Source of the DNA: Vagococcus elongatus
Lineage (GTDB): Bacteria; Bacillota; Bacilli; Lactobacillales; Vagococcaceae
Reading direction: 5' to 3'
DNA length: 64,000 nt
NCBI RefSeq assembly: GCF_003987645.1
Contig: NZ_NGKA01000005.1
Coordinates: forward strand, 1-64,000
Shown: positions 45,984 to 55,567 of the stretch, in pieces
Layout: every line of letters starts with the position of its first letter
How positions within the stretch are numbered: the first letter of the stretch is position 1
Notes under the pieces: generated by a model
Database searches by the model: none
What the model was told of the DNA's origin: nothing
What the model saw: only the letters and a program-made list of their open reading frames with translations
Made by a program: the position numbers and the translations under genes

Positions 45984-47015
45984 GTGGATGTCTCAATTAT
46001 TGGTTCTACAGGGTATGGTGGAATGGAACTAACGAAGTTATTGCATAAACATCCAAATGCTCGTATATCATCACTGCATAGTGATTCAGCGGCAGGTCAG
46101 ATGCTCTCAGAAATTTATCCCCATACGGACGGGGTGACAGATATGCTCTTACGACCTGTGGAAAGCGATTGGATAGTTGCCAACAGTGATATCGTATTGC
46201 TTGCGACGCCTTCTGGTGTTTCAAGTCGTCTAGCGCTTGATTTTGTTGACAAGAAGCATCCAGTGATAGATTTATCGGGAGACTTTCGATTCATGGATGA
46301 AAAACTTTATGAAAAATGGTATCAGAAAAAATCAGCACCTTATCGTTACTTAAAGGAGTTTACTTATCAGATACCTGAATTTTTTAAGAAAACAGCAAAT
46401 AGTCGCTTTATTTCTAATCCCGGGTGCTATGCGACTGCGGTATTGTTGGGATTGGCTCCATTGGTTCAAAATAATTTGATTGAAGAAACAATCATTATCG
46501 ATGCTAAATCTGGACTGTCAGGGGCAGGCAAATCCCTCTCCCAAAGCAGCCATTTTGTCAATGCACATGACAATATGACACTGTACAAAGCCAATCAGCA
46601 TCAGCATATTCCAGAAATTACACAGCAGTTGACAGCATGGTCGGCAACGTATGATAAAATACAGTTTTCGACTAGCTTAATACCAGTTTCCAGAGGGATT
46701 TTCTGTACGATGTATGTCCAGCTGAGAGAAAAAAAATCAGTAGACAATCTTCACGATATTTATCAACAAACCTATCTAAACAAAAAATTTGTCAGAATTC
46801 AGCCGAAAGAAAGACTGCCGGATCTGAAACAAGTAGTGGGGTCTAATTATTGCGACATCGGCATGGTCTACAATGAGAAAACTAATGTGTTGATGATCGT
46901 TTCGGTTATCGATAATTTAATTAAAGGCGCAGCAGGACAGGCGATTCAAAACTTAAATTTATTTGCCGGATTTCCTGAAGACGATGGACTGGATTTGGTC
47001 CCATCATATTTTTAA
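45984..47015 (+). CDS. argC: N-acetyl-gamma-glutamyl-phosphate reductase
   Basis: This 343-residue NADPH-dependent enzyme performs the third step from glutamate to ornithine. The nucleotide fold begins IIGSTGYGGMEL, and the active-site Cys lies in SNPGCYATAVLLGL near 148. HQHIPEI near 210 is the substrate-binding His region. It starts at GTG 45984 with AGAGGTGA. It is the first gene of argCJBDF. Confidence 0.94.
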   Translation: MDVSIIGSTGYGGMELTKLLHKHPNARISSLHSDSAAGQMLSEIYPHTDGVTDMLLRPVESDWIVANSDIVLLATPSGVSSRLALDFVDKKHPVIDLSGDFRFMDEKLYEKWYQKKSAPYRYLKEFTYQIPEFFKKTANSRFISNPGCYATAVLLGLAPLVQNNLIEETIIIDAKSGLSGAGKSLSQSSHFVNAHDNMTLYKANQHQHIPEITQQLTAWSATYDKIQFSTSLIPVSRGIFCTMYVQLREKKSVDNLHDIYQQTYLNKKFVRIQPKERLPDLKQVVGSNYCDIGMVYNEKTNVLMIVSVIDNLIKGAAGQAIQNLNLFAGFPEDDGLDLVPSYF

Positions 47016-47031
47016 CAAAGGAGAATGAGGA

Positions 47032-48231
47032 ATGAATATCATAGAAAAGGGAACAATCGCTAGTCCTAAGGGATTTTATGCTGACGGCGTTCATTGTGGT
47101 ATTAAGCGAAAAAAACATGATTTGGGACTAATTTATTCCGATGTTCCTGCGACAGTAGCTGCAGTATATACAACAAATAAAGTTAAAGCGGCACCTATAC
47201 TTGTGAATCAACAAACAATCAGCCGTTCAGGAAAAATTCAAGCGGTACTGGTCAATTCAGGTGTAGCTAATGCTTGTACGGGTAGTCAAGGATTAGCTAA
47301 TGCACAAAAAACACTGAATATGATTGCGGAGAAGTTGGTTATTTCTAATGACTTGGTTGGGATTGCCTCGACTGGTGTTATCGGTAAGCAATTGCCAATG
47401 CACAGTATGGCTGCTGGTATTGACTTGCTCAATGCTTTTTCCGGAAAACCCAAAAATTTTCATCAAGCAATCTTGACGACTGATCTCACAACAAAAGAAT
47501 TAACTGTCAGTAATGTGATACAGAACAAAAAAGTTACCGTTGCAGGGGTGGCCAAAGGTTCCGGCATGATTAATCCCAACATGGCAACCATGCTGGCCTT
47601 CATCACGACAGACGTCTGTATTGAAGATACTCTGTTGCAGTCCACACTAAAAGAATGTGTGGACCAGTCTTTTAATCAAATCACAGTAGACGGTGATACA
47701 TCGACAAATGATATGGTAATGGTGCTTGCAAATGGTCAAGCCGGTAATCTGCCATTGACGGTGTCTGATCCCGATTATTCATTATTTAAAGAGATGCTCT
47801 TGACTGTCACGGAAGATTTAGCGAAAAAAGTGGCACGTGACGGAGAGGGAGCTACTAAACTGATTGAAGTACAGGTGAGCGGCTGTGGGTCAGTTAAAAG
47901 TGCCAATCATATCGCCAAAACAGTTGTTGGTTCTAATCTGGTGAAAACAGCCATCTTCGGTGAAGATGCCAACTGGGGCAGAATCATTTGTGCCATTGGT
48001 TACGCAGATGAAGAGGTGGAACCTGAAAAAATCAAAATAGCGATTGGCGATGTTGACGTGCTTCAGGCAGGAGAGCCTTGCGACTTTTCTAATGAAGAAA
48101 TGGCACAGGTGCTGAAAAAGGATACAGTGGTCATTACCATTGATATGGGGACTGGTACAAAATCGGGCCGAGCATGGGGTTGCGATTTAACGTACGAATA
48201 TGTTGATATTAATGCCGCATATCATACTTAA
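47032..48231 (+). CDS. argJ: Bifunctional ornithine acetyltransferase/N-acetylglutamate synthase
   Basis: This 399-residue proenzyme recycles the acetyl group from acetylornithine to glutamate. The self-cleavage site is in GSGMINPNMATMLAF, with Thr186 the expected N-terminal nucleophile of the beta chain. Whether it also uses acetyl-CoA (bifunctional form) cannot be told from motifs, but no argA or argE is in the operon, which favours the bifunctional type. The start follows AAAGGAGAATGAGG. Confidence 0.93.
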   Translation: MNIIEKGTIASPKGFYADGVHCGIKRKKHDLGLIYSDVPATVAAVYTTNKVKAAPILVNQQTISRSGKIQAVLVNSGVANACTGSQGLANAQKTLNMIAEKLVISNDLVGIASTGVIGKQLPMHSMAAGIDLLNAFSGKPKNFHQAILTTDLTTKELTVSNVIQNKKVTVAGVAKGSGMINPNMATMLAFITTDVCIEDTLLQSTLKECVDQSFNQITVDGDTSTNDMVMVLANGQAGNLPLTVSDPDYSLFKEMLLTVTEDLAKKVARDGEGATKLIEVQVSGCGSVKSANHIAKTVVGSNLVKTAIFGEDANWGRIICAIGYADEEVEPEKIKIAIGDVDVLQAGEPCDFSNEEMAQVLKKDTVVITIDMGTGTKSGRAWGCDLTYEYVDINAAYHT

Positions 48232-48245
48232 TCGGAGGAGATAAC

Positions 48246-48995
48246 ATGACAGATTCTATTGTGGTCAAACTAGGCGGCGTTGCCGGAAAAAACTTGACGA
48301 AACAATTTTTTGAAAAAATCCATTTCTGGAAAAATCAAGGTAAGCAAGTCGTTGTGGTTCATGGGGGCGGCAATGACGTGTCCAGGATGATGCAGAAATT
48401 AAATATTCAAGTAAAAATCGTAAATGGTTTGAGGGTCACCTCTAAAGAGGCGTTGGATGTCACAAAAATGGTGCTGATCGGACAAGTTCAGCCAAATATT
48501 ACTAACCAGTTTCTTGAACAGGGACTGCCAGTCGTGGGACTGAATGCTGCCGATCAGCATTGTTTGATTGGTGATTACGTTGATCAAGCCGTCTATGGCA
48601 ATGTGGGCAGCGTGACACAAGTAAATGTACCATTTTTTGAAACTTTATTGAAAGACGATATTATCCCGATTATCGCACCGCTTGCACTGACAGAATTTAA
48701 TCAATGGCTGAATGTGAACGCTGATGATACGGCGTGCAAAATAGCTGAAAGTTTGAAAGCTGAGTCTTTGTATTTGCTGACGGATGTGCCGGGAATCAAA
48801 GTAGCTGATGATTGGATAGATAATTTATCGCTGGAAGAGGCTGCCGATTTGAAACATGGCGTTCTGACTGGCGGAATGATTCCTAAAGTCGAACATGCAG
48901 TAAGTGCCGTACAAAAAGGGGTGCGCAACGTGCATATCACTGATTGCATTCATGAGACAGGTACGACCATATCATGGGTGGAGGTAAGAGTATGA
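48246..48995 (+). CDS. argB: N-acetylglutamate kinase
   Basis: This 249-residue amino-acid kinase has KLGGVAGKN at the N-terminus, VVHGGGNDVSRMM near 37 and a C-terminal GGMIPKVEHAVSAV motif. It is the short, arginine-insensitive-looking form without an N-terminal helix extension. Its stop overlaps the argD start (ATGA). Confidence 0.93.
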   Translation: MTDSIVVKLGGVAGKNLTKQFFEKIHFWKNQGKQVVVVHGGGNDVSRMMQKLNIQVKIVNGLRVTSKEALDVTKMVLIGQVQPNITNQFLEQGLPVVGLNAADQHCLIGDYVDQAVYGNVGSVTQVNVPFFETLLKDDIIPIIAPLALTEFNQWLNVNADDTACKIAESLKAESLYLLTDVPGIKVADDWIDNLSLEEAADLKHGVLTGGMIPKVEHAVSAVQKGVRNVHITDCIHETGTTISWVEVRV

Positions 48996-50155
48996 AGAAC
49001 AACTATTTGCTGCCAAACTATAATAAAATGCCAATAGAATTTGTCAACGGTGAAGATGTTTACCTTTATGATACTGATGGGGAGAAATATTTAGACTTTA
49101 CCAGCGGCATCGGTGTGGCAAACCTTGGCTATTCCCAACCAGATTTAGTTTCAGCTTTAAAGAATCAAGCAGAGCTGTTGTGGCATACCCCAAATTTGTA
49201 TCAAAATTCACTGCAGGAGAAAGTAGCTGAAAAATTAATCGGGAATCGGGACATGTTGGCATTTTTTTGCAACAGTGGAACAGAAGCCAATGAAGCGGCT
49301 ATCAAACTGATTCGTAAACACACAGGGAAAAATCAAATCATTGCCTTTGAAGATTCTTTTCATGGCCGTACGTTTGGCAGTATGTCAGCAACTGGACAAT
49401 CAGCGATTCATGACGGGTTTGGCAGCATCGTGGAAGGCTTTGTCCACGTCCCGTTCAATGATAGCCAAGCTTTGAAGACAGCCATTAGCGAAGATACCGC
49501 AGCTGTTTTTCTTGAATTGATCCAAGGGGAAGGCGGTGTTATCCCAGCGGATGAGGCGTGGCTTGCCGAAGTGGTACAACTCTGCCACTCTCATGGACTG
49601 CTTCTTGTCGTTGATGAGGTTCAAACAGGGATGGGACGGACTGGAAATTTATATGCCAGTGACACTTATAATATTCAGCCAGATATTGTGACGTTGGCGA
49701 AAGGTCTGGGGAATGGTATCCCAGTGGGTGCCATGCTGGCAAAAAGTTCGCTGGCAGCTTCATTTGGTCCAGGCACCCATGGTTCGACTTTTGGAGGAAA
49801 TAGATTAGCGTTGAGTGCAGCCGATAAGGTAGTTGCATTAATTGATACACCGGAGTTATTAGGGAATGTTGAGGAGCTTGGAAAATTTTCGTTGAACTAT
49901 TTGCGTGAAGGGCTAAAAAATTGTCCGAATGTGGTATCAATCAGAGGGAAAGGTTTGATGATAGGGATAGAATTGACTGAAGGCATTGAGCCGGTCTTGG
50001 CATCTTTGATAGCGGAAAAGCTTTTAGTTCTCAGGGCGGGACAGTCGGTCATCCGTTTACTGCCGCCGTTAGTCATCAGTAAAGAAGACTTGAAAATAGG
50101 TTTGGAAAAAATAATAGACACGCTGACGAAAGTGAGAGAAGCAGATGAAAAATGA
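48992..50155 (+). CDS. argD: Acetylornithine aminotransferase
   Basis: This 387-residue PLP enzyme of class III has the PLP lysine Lys237 in TLAKGLGNGIPVGAM, with FCNSGTEANEAAIKL near 94 and VVDEVQTGMGRTG near 206. The start at 48992 has GGAGGT six bases upstream; the in-frame codons before it lie in argB. It overlaps argF by 11 bases. Confidence 0.94.
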   Translation: MKNNYLLPNYNKMPIEFVNGEDVYLYDTDGEKYLDFTSGIGVANLGYSQPDLVSALKNQAELLWHTPNLYQNSLQEKVAEKLIGNRDMLAFFCNSGTEANEAAIKLIRKHTGKNQIIAFEDSFHGRTFGSMSATGQSAIHDGFGSIVEGFVHVPFNDSQALKTAISEDTAAVFLELIQGEGGVIPADEAWLAEVVQLCHSHGLLLVVDEVQTGMGRTGNLYASDTYNIQPDIVTLAKGLGNGIPVGAMLAKSSLAASFGPGTHGSTFGGNRLALSAADKVVALIDTPELLGNVEELGKFSLNYLREGLKNCPNVVSIRGKGLMIGIELTEGIEPVLASLIAEKLLVLRAGQSVIRLLPPLVISKEDLKIGLEKIIDTLTKVREADEK

Positions 50156-51086
50156 ATTATATGGAAAAGATATACTGGATTTGACCGAATTGACCACAGA
50201 GCAAATAATGGAGATCATCGAGTTGGCAGTCGAGATGAAAAAAAAGCCATCGGACTATGCTGATTCTTTAAAAGGTAAAATATTAGGAATGGTTTTTGCA
50301 AAAGCATCTACTCGGACGCGTCTGTCTTTTGAAGCTGGTATGTTGCAATTGGGAGGGCATGCCATCGTGCTAAATAGTCAGGATTCCCAAATAGGCCGGG
50401 GAGAACCCATCAAAGATACAGCAAATGTAATGTCAGGCTATCTTGACAGCATCATGATTCGTACATACGAAGATGCAGAGGTGGCCGCATTAGCAGAAAA
50501 CAGCACGATACCGGTCATCAACGGATTGACAGACCTTCATCATCCGTGTCAGTGTCTAGCTGATTTACAAACAATTTATGAGTGGAAAAAAACCTTCAAC
50601 GACGTCAATCTAGTGTATATCGGGGATGGAAATAATGTAGCACATTCTTTACTGATTGGCGGAGCGAAAGTCGGTTTGAATGTAGCGGTCGCTTCTCCTA
50701 AAGGTTTTGAGCCCGCTGCTCACATTGTGTCCCAAGCTAAAGAACTGGCAAAAGAGACGGGGGCGGTCATCACTATCACTGATAATCCTGACTCAGTAAC
50801 AGGCTCAGCGGATTTTATTTATACAGATACGTGGGCAAGTATGGGGCAGGAAGAAGATAAAGCAATAAGAGAATCAGTTTTCTTGCCGGACTATCAAGTC
50901 AATGATTCGATGATGCAAGCGGGCGCTTCAGACTGCAAGTTTATGCATTGTCTACCGGCTTACCGGGGAAGTGAAGTTACCGCCAGCGTCATAGATGGTC
51001 CTCAGTCGATCATTTATCAGGAAGCAGAGAATCGTCTTCATGCACAGAAAGCGTTGATGTTCAAATTAATGAAGGCAGATGCTTAA
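50145..51086 (+). CDS. argF: Ornithine carbamoyltransferase
   Basis: This 313-residue enzyme makes citrulline from ornithine and carbamoyl phosphate. The carbamoyl-phosphate loop is STRTR (near 55), with HPCQCLADLQT near 131 and the ornithine loop MHCLPAYRG near 266. As it ends an anabolic operon with ArgR-like sites, it is named argF and not the catabolic arcB. argG and argH are not in the window. Confidence 0.93.
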   Translation: MKNELYGKDILDLTELTTEQIMEIIELAVEMKKKPSDYADSLKGKILGMVFAKASTRTRLSFEAGMLQLGGHAIVLNSQDSQIGRGEPIKDTANVMSGYLDSIMIRTYEDAEVAALAENSTIPVINGLTDLHHPCQCLADLQTIYEWKKTFNDVNLVYIGDGNNVAHSLLIGGAKVGLNVAVASPKGFEPAAHIVSQAKELAKETGAVITITDNPDSVTGSADFIYTDTWASMGQEEDKAIRESVFLPDYQVNDSMMQAGASDCKFMHCLPAYRGSEVTASVIDGPQSIIYQEAENRLHAQKALMFKLMKADA

Positions 51087-51104
51087 TAACATGAAACAAA
51101 CAGG

Positions 51105-51163
51105 AATGTCATGGACCCCAACAGTCAGACTAAAAATCTAACTTTTGGGGCCCATGACATTTT
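51105..51163. terminator. Bidirectional terminator between argF and rqcH
   Basis: A 17-base stem with one A-C mismatch: AATGTCATGGACCCCAA (51105-51121) and TTGGGGCCCATGACATT (51145-51161). It lies between convergent genes. Confidence 0.88.
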
Positions 51164-51167
51164 ATGA

Positions 51168-52862
51168 TTAACTGCTTTTAAGTTTTTCGACTAAATGTTT
51201 ATCCGGTGTGACATAAATTGTTTGCTGATTTTCATAAATCACATATCCTGGTTTGGCACCGCTTGGCTTACGGACATGTTTGACTGGTACGTAATCAATA
51301 GGGACCTGACTGGATAAACGGTATTTAGAAAAATATCCGGCTAGATTAGCGGCCTCAGCAATAGTTTGTTCCGAGGGAGCATCATTTTTGATGATGACAT
51401 GGGAGCCGGGGATATTTTTAGCATGCAGCCAGATATCCGTTTTTTTTGCTGTGCGCAGTGTCAACTGATCGTTTTGCAGATTATTTTTCCCCACTAAAAT
51501 CTGGTCTCCGTCACTGCTATAAAAAACTTGCGGCTTGCTGGCCTTTGCTTTTTTCTTTCCTTTAAGTCTTTCACGAACATAACCGCTGGCGATTAATTCT
51601 TCACGAATCACGGGGATATCACTTGGTGCGGCAATCTCCAGTTGTGACAACACAGAAGCAAGATAATTTTCTTCCTGCCGGGCCTTTTCCAGTTGTTCTC
51701 TTATCATCTTTGCACCGGTTTTCAACTTATTATAACGTTTGAAATAGCGCTGGGCATTTTTTGAGGGACTCAATTCCGGCTGGAGGGCTATTTTTAACGG
51801 CTGGTTATTATCATAATAGTTTTCTACGGTGACTTCATGATCCCCCGGATTGATAAGATATAGATAGGTTGTCAACAATTCCCCTCTCAATTGATAGGTG
51901 TCGGCAGATTCAGTATCTGCTAATGATTTTTCCAGCTTCTTGATTTTCTTTTGATTTTTCTTAAATTCTGTCTCGATTTTTTTTATTAAAGACCCAGCTT
52001 GTTGTCTGACACGATCTTTTTCTGCTTTACCTTCATAAAAAACATCTAGCAACTGACTGAGACTGGAAAAAGTTGCGGCAGGATGTCCCAGATTGGTAAA
52101 AGGAACAGAACTGAAATATTCTTTGGCATCTTTTTCATAGATTGAGGGTACTAACTCTTGTTGTGGCGTGAAAAAATTCCGCCAAATTTTTAATTTTTCT
52201 TGACTGCGTTGTGTTAATCTAAAGCAAAGTTCATTGGCAGTATCAAATCCCAGACCTTGAAAATGCTGCTGCAGATAATGAGGCGTCAATTCTTCTGCGG
52301 TTGACAATAAATGGAACAGTTTTTTTTCATCTACGAAAAACGGATCGCTTTGATTCTCATTTTTTGGTGGTTCAATGTAATTGGTCCCTGGCAGCAGCAA
52401 ACGATAAGAGTTTTGCGAAGGGCCGACGTGTTTGAGACAATCTAAAATTTTACCCGTTTCTTTATTGACTAAAATAATTGCACTGTGTCTGCCCATGAGT
52501 TCAACGACCAGTACGATATCTTCCAGATCGCCAAGTTCATTTCTTCTTGAAAATGAATAATGAATGATACGGTCATTTTCAATCTGCTCTATTTTCTCTA
52601 AAATTGCACTATCAAGGTATTTTCTTAACATCATGCAGAAGTTTGGAGGATTGTCTGGATTGCTGTAATCCACTTCTGTAATCTGCATCCGTGCGTAGCT
52701 GGGATGGGCAGATAAAAGCAGTTTGAAATTTTTCCGTTGATTTCTAATCACAAGGATGACTTCGTTTTCAAAAGGCTGGTGAATTTTGGCTATTCGACCG
52801 CCGCTAAGGATTTGATTGAGTTCTTGAACCATGCCATGTGTAAAATAACCGTCAAAGGACAT
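51168..52862 (-). CDS. rqcH: RqcH/FbpA (NEMF family) ribosome quality-control factor
   Basis: This 564-residue NFACT protein binds stalled 50S subunits and recruits tRNA-Ala for alanine tailing of nascent chains; it was earlier called fibronectin-binding protein A. The NFACT-N domain starts MSFDGYFTHGMVQELN. Coiled coils lie at about 290-320 and 375-410. The NFACT-R domain ends the protein with TDIWLHAKNIPGSHVII. Length is normal. The minus-strand start follows AAAGGGGG. It is divergent from the membrane protein at 52995. Confidence 0.93.
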   Translation of the reverse strand: MSFDGYFTHGMVQELNQILSGGRIAKIHQPFENEVILVIRNQRKNFKLLLSAHPSYARMQITEVDYSNPDNPPNFCMMLRKYLDSAILEKIEQIENDRIIHYSFSRRNELGDLEDIVLVVELMGRHSAIILVNKETGKILDCLKHVGPSQNSYRLLLPGTNYIEPPKNENQSDPFFVDEKKLFHLLSTAEELTPHYLQQHFQGLGFDTANELCFRLTQRSQEKLKIWRNFFTPQQELVPSIYEKDAKEYFSSVPFTNLGHPAATFSSLSQLLDVFYEGKAEKDRVRQQAGSLIKKIETEFKKNQKKIKKLEKSLADTESADTYQLRGELLTTYLYLINPGDHEVTVENYYDNNQPLKIALQPELSPSKNAQRYFKRYNKLKTGAKMIREQLEKARQEENYLASVLSQLEIAAPSDIPVIREELIASGYVRERLKGKKKAKASKPQVFYSSDGDQILVGKNNLQNDQLTLRTAKKTDIWLHAKNIPGSHVIIKNDAPSEQTIAEAANLAGYFSKYRLSSQVPIDYVPVKHVRKPSGAKPGYVIYENQQTIYVTPDKHLVEKLKSS

Positions 52863-52994
52863 GGGAAATCCCCCTTTCTAATTCGACTGGTTTAAATATA
52901 TCGTTAAATCAAAAGGATGTCCAATTTAATTTGATAAGTGCTTTCTTTTTTTTAAAAGAATGAGTATACTAAGGCTATGTGAGAGGTGAGATGA

Positions 52995-53690
52995 TTGGAT
53001 AAAATAAAACATTTAAAAGAACAATTGTCAGAAAAACTGGCAAATTTAAATAACAATTTAGATGATCAGAAGAAGAGATATATCCTGATTGCCTTGACAG
53101 TGGTCATGTTTCTTCTGTTAGGTTTTGGTGTCGTTCCAAATGTTCGGGCAAACATCAGAAACAAGCAGATACATTCAGTTTTATCTTCACGTCTGGTGGA
53201 TGGAGAAAATTTTATTGCAGTAGATTATCAAGGCGCCAAGCCCTTGATTCTTGATAAAAATGAAGTCACCCTTTTGTTTGTCGATCCCAATGGGAAAAAC
53301 TACTCTAATTTAGTAAAAGTCATTCAAGATGAAAAAAAGAAGGAAGGGATGACTAAAAAGGTTTATGTTTACCCTTTGATCTACGATATAAAGGAAACGA
53401 AACGATTTTTTAATTTGACATCAGACGTTACGCTAATACATTTTTCAAATCAGACAGAAGTTCGGCGGGTGAGTTTCACTGAGCCTCAAGAAATCGATCT
53501 TTATTTTATGGATCATTTGGAGAGTGTCCGTCAGCCGATACATCGGGAAAAATCTGAGGAAAAAACAGAGGAAACTAAAACTAGTAATCAAGAAGCAGAA
53601 ACAACAGAAGGAACTTCTGAGGAAGCTGACAATGGCGATGTGATCGATGATTTAAAAAATCCTGAAGCAGCAGGAGAAGAATCTCTTTAA
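52995..53690 (+). CDS. Single-pass membrane protein of unknown function
   Basis: This 231-residue protein is not a family I recognise. It has a short charged N-terminus, one membrane helix at about 28-48, and an extracellular domain of about 120 residues. That domain contains LLFVDPNGKNYSNLVKVIQD and a thioredoxin-like alternation of strands and helices without a CxxC motif. The last 50 residues are an acidic Glu/Thr-rich tail. It starts at TTG 52995 behind AGAGGTGAG. A possible -10 box TATACT lies at 52965. The gene ends 23 bases before the target duplication of the insertion sequence. Confidence 0.6.
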   Translation: MDKIKHLKEQLSEKLANLNNNLDDQKKRYILIALTVVMFLLLGFGVVPNVRANIRNKQIHSVLSSRLVDGENFIAVDYQGAKPLILDKNEVTLLFVDPNGKNYSNLVKVIQDEKKKEGMTKKVYVYPLIYDIKETKRFFNLTSDVTLIHFSNQTEVRRVSFTEPQEIDLYFMDHLESVRQPIHREKSEEKTEETKTSNQEAETTEGTSEEADNGDVIDDLKNPEAAGEESL

Positions 53691-53712
53691 GGTTCTGAAT
53701 TTATTATCCAAT

Positions 53713-53739
53713 AGAGACGGATGTTTAATTATTCAAAAT
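53713..53739 (+). repeat. Left copy of the insertion-site duplication
   Basis: A 27-base sequence beginning AGAGACGGATGTTTAATT recurs exactly at 55598-55624, on the other side of the insertion sequence. If the element begins TGTAG, the duplication is 26 bases (53714-53739 and 55599-55624), because one A is shared. Confidence 0.9.
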
Positions 53740-53770
53740 TGTAGACTTGTCAATGATGTGAGACCATAAT
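53740..53770 (+). repeat. Left terminal inverted repeat
   Basis: Begins TGTAGACTTGTCAA and continues TGATGTGAGACCATAAT. About 25 of 31 positions match the right end read on the other strand. Confidence 0.85.
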
Positions 53771-53848
53771 TTTAATTTTATGTGCTAAATTATGATAGAT
53801 TAATCCTTAGATTCTTAATAAGTCATTTATGATATGATTGTTTAGTAG

Positions 53849-53866
53849 TGTAAAAGCTTTTTTACA
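53849..53866 (+). promoter_or_regulatory. Palindromic operator upstream of the passenger regulator
   Basis: TGTAAAA-GCTT-TTTTACA, perfect seven-base arms. A further half-site TGTAAAA lies at 53882-53888, before the start codon at 53945. Likely autoregulation by the XRE protein. Confidence 0.5.
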
Positions 53867-53944
53867 TTAACAAAACAACCATGTAAAAGAATTTTAGATT
53901 GATGAAACATTTACTCTCTTATATAGTTGGTTTAGGAGGAAGAT

Positions 53945-54586
53945 ATGGAGTTTGGAACTAAGTTAAAAGATAGTAGGATAAAGGCTAATTTAACTCAAGA
54001 GGAAGTTGCTGAACATATTCAAGTGTCTAGGCAGACAATTTCTAATTGGGAAAATAACAGAAGCTTGCCTGACCTGAGAAGTATTGTTCTAATTAGTTCT
54101 CTATATCACGTCTCCTTAGACTATTTATTAATAGGGGAGGAAAAAGTAATGAACAAATTGTACAATGATACGGATGTAAAAAAAGCAACCGATAGAGTGC
54201 TTGTAGTAACAATATTGTCCTTAATCTCTTCGATAGGCTACATGATTTTTCTATCTGATAAAGATTTTGGAATAGTTTCTATTATATCACTTACTATTGT
54301 AGTTTTGATAAGCATATTGCTAATAGTCTGCATTTATAATATGGTGAGAGTTAACAGATTTCATAATAAAGTAATGGAAGATAAAAAAAATCAACAACAA
54401 AACTCGTTTGATAACAATAAATTAGCATTATTCATATCGTTTGGGACAATGATAGGAACGGCTTTAGGATTGCTTGTTGGATTGTTTTTTAAATTTGAAA
54501 TTTTATACGCAATACCTGTTGGAAGCTCCATTGGACTTCTGTTTGGGGTCGTAATAGGAACTATTGTGTCGGAAATAAAAGAATAA
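53945..54586 (+). CDS. XRE-family regulator with membrane domain (passenger gene)
   Basis: This 213-residue protein has an N-terminal helix-turn-helix (about 1-62: LKDSRIKANLTQEEVAEHIQ, SRQTISNWENNRSLPDL, YHVSLDYLL). Four predicted membrane helices follow at about 84-102, 108-130, 159-180 and 187-208. It is thus a membrane-tethered DNA-binding protein. Such proteins often sit beside toxin, bacteriocin or transporter genes, but none is here. The ribosome site is TAGGAGGA. It lies between the left end of the element and the transposase. It is markedly AT-rich with a Lys/Asn/Ile bias. Confidence 0.8.
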   Translation: MEFGTKLKDSRIKANLTQEEVAEHIQVSRQTISNWENNRSLPDLRSIVLISSLYHVSLDYLLIGEEKVMNKLYNDTDVKKATDRVLVVTILSLISSIGYMIFLSDKDFGIVSIISLTIVVLISILLIVCIYNMVRVNRFHNKVMEDKKNQQQNSFDNNKLALFISFGTMIGTALGLLVGLFFKFEILYAIPVGSSIGLLFGVVIGTIVSEIKE

Positions 54587-54587
54587 C

Positions 54588-55546
54588 TTATATAACTTCT
54601 TTTAGTGATTTTCTTTTTTCTGAAGGAGTGAAATACCCTAAAGTCGTCATTGCAGTGTTATTTGCTCGTTTAAGATATTGTTTCCCTTGATAACGTAAAT
54701 CTTCAGAGAATAGAACTTAAGATATCTATAAAAGCGTTCATTATCGTTACGATGACTTCTTTCAACCTTGCCATTGTGTCGTGGAGTTCGTGGTCTGATT
54801 AGTTGATGTCTTATTCCAAGCGAATTACACAGTTGATCTACAGGATGAACCTTATCAGTCTTCATAATGTAGGTGAATTCGTTACCATTATCTGTTTGAA
54901 TTATTTGAGGTTGATACTTGAAATACTTAATTGCTCGTTTAATGAAATCAACAGAGTTGTAAGCAGTTTGTTCGTCATAGTAGAATAAGAAGCGTTCTCT
55001 TGAAGCTTCATCAATCGCTGTATATTGAAAGAATTGCTTATCGTGAGGTAAAGTAGTTGCTTTGCATTCGGTTGGAACGTACTTTACATTAATTTGCCAC
55101 TTACCCCCTAACTCAGTAGGAGTGTCATAAGGTTGTGGTTTATAGGGTTTCTTCTTTGGCTTTTCTTTCTTGAAGTAACCTTGTTTTCTAAGAAAACGGA
55201 ATAAAGAAGCGGGGTTTCTTGAGTAACCACGTTTAATACGTAATTTGGTGTAAAGTTCAATCATAGATATGTTTGGGTTGCGTCTTAAGTAATTATTAAT
55301 CCATTTGATTTCTGTGTCTGTATGAGAGTTTGGGTGCTTAGAGTGTGGTCTATGAGATTTATCTACTAATGATTCTATAGTGCCATCATAACAATTCATC
55401 CAGCGCATCAATGATGCCTTAGATATTTTATAGCGTCTACAAACAAAGGAAACACTATACCTTTTCGTATCATATAGTTTACAAGCATGAAAACGAGTAA
55501 TCACTTCGTGAGGTAAGTATCGTTGTGTATGATGAAGTTTTGACAT
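54588..55546 (-). pseudogene. IS481/IS1202-type transposase, frameshifted near its 3' end
   Basis: A DDE transposase of about 320 residues when repaired. An N-terminal helix-turn-helix region (VCRRYKISKASLMRWM) precedes an rve core with TAIDEASRERF, IQTDNGNEFTY and a C-terminal TPRHNGKVERSHRND. Near 54703 one base is missing: the read frame turns into KIYVIKGNNILNE and stops at 54647. The neighbouring frame gives DLRYQGKQYLKRANN and YFTPSEKRKSLKEVI, and ends at 54588. ATG 55546 with AAGGAGG is the start. A sequencing error is possible. If real, the element probably cannot move unaided. Confidence 0.85.
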
Positions 55547-55567
55547 AACTATCACCTCCTTAACTTC

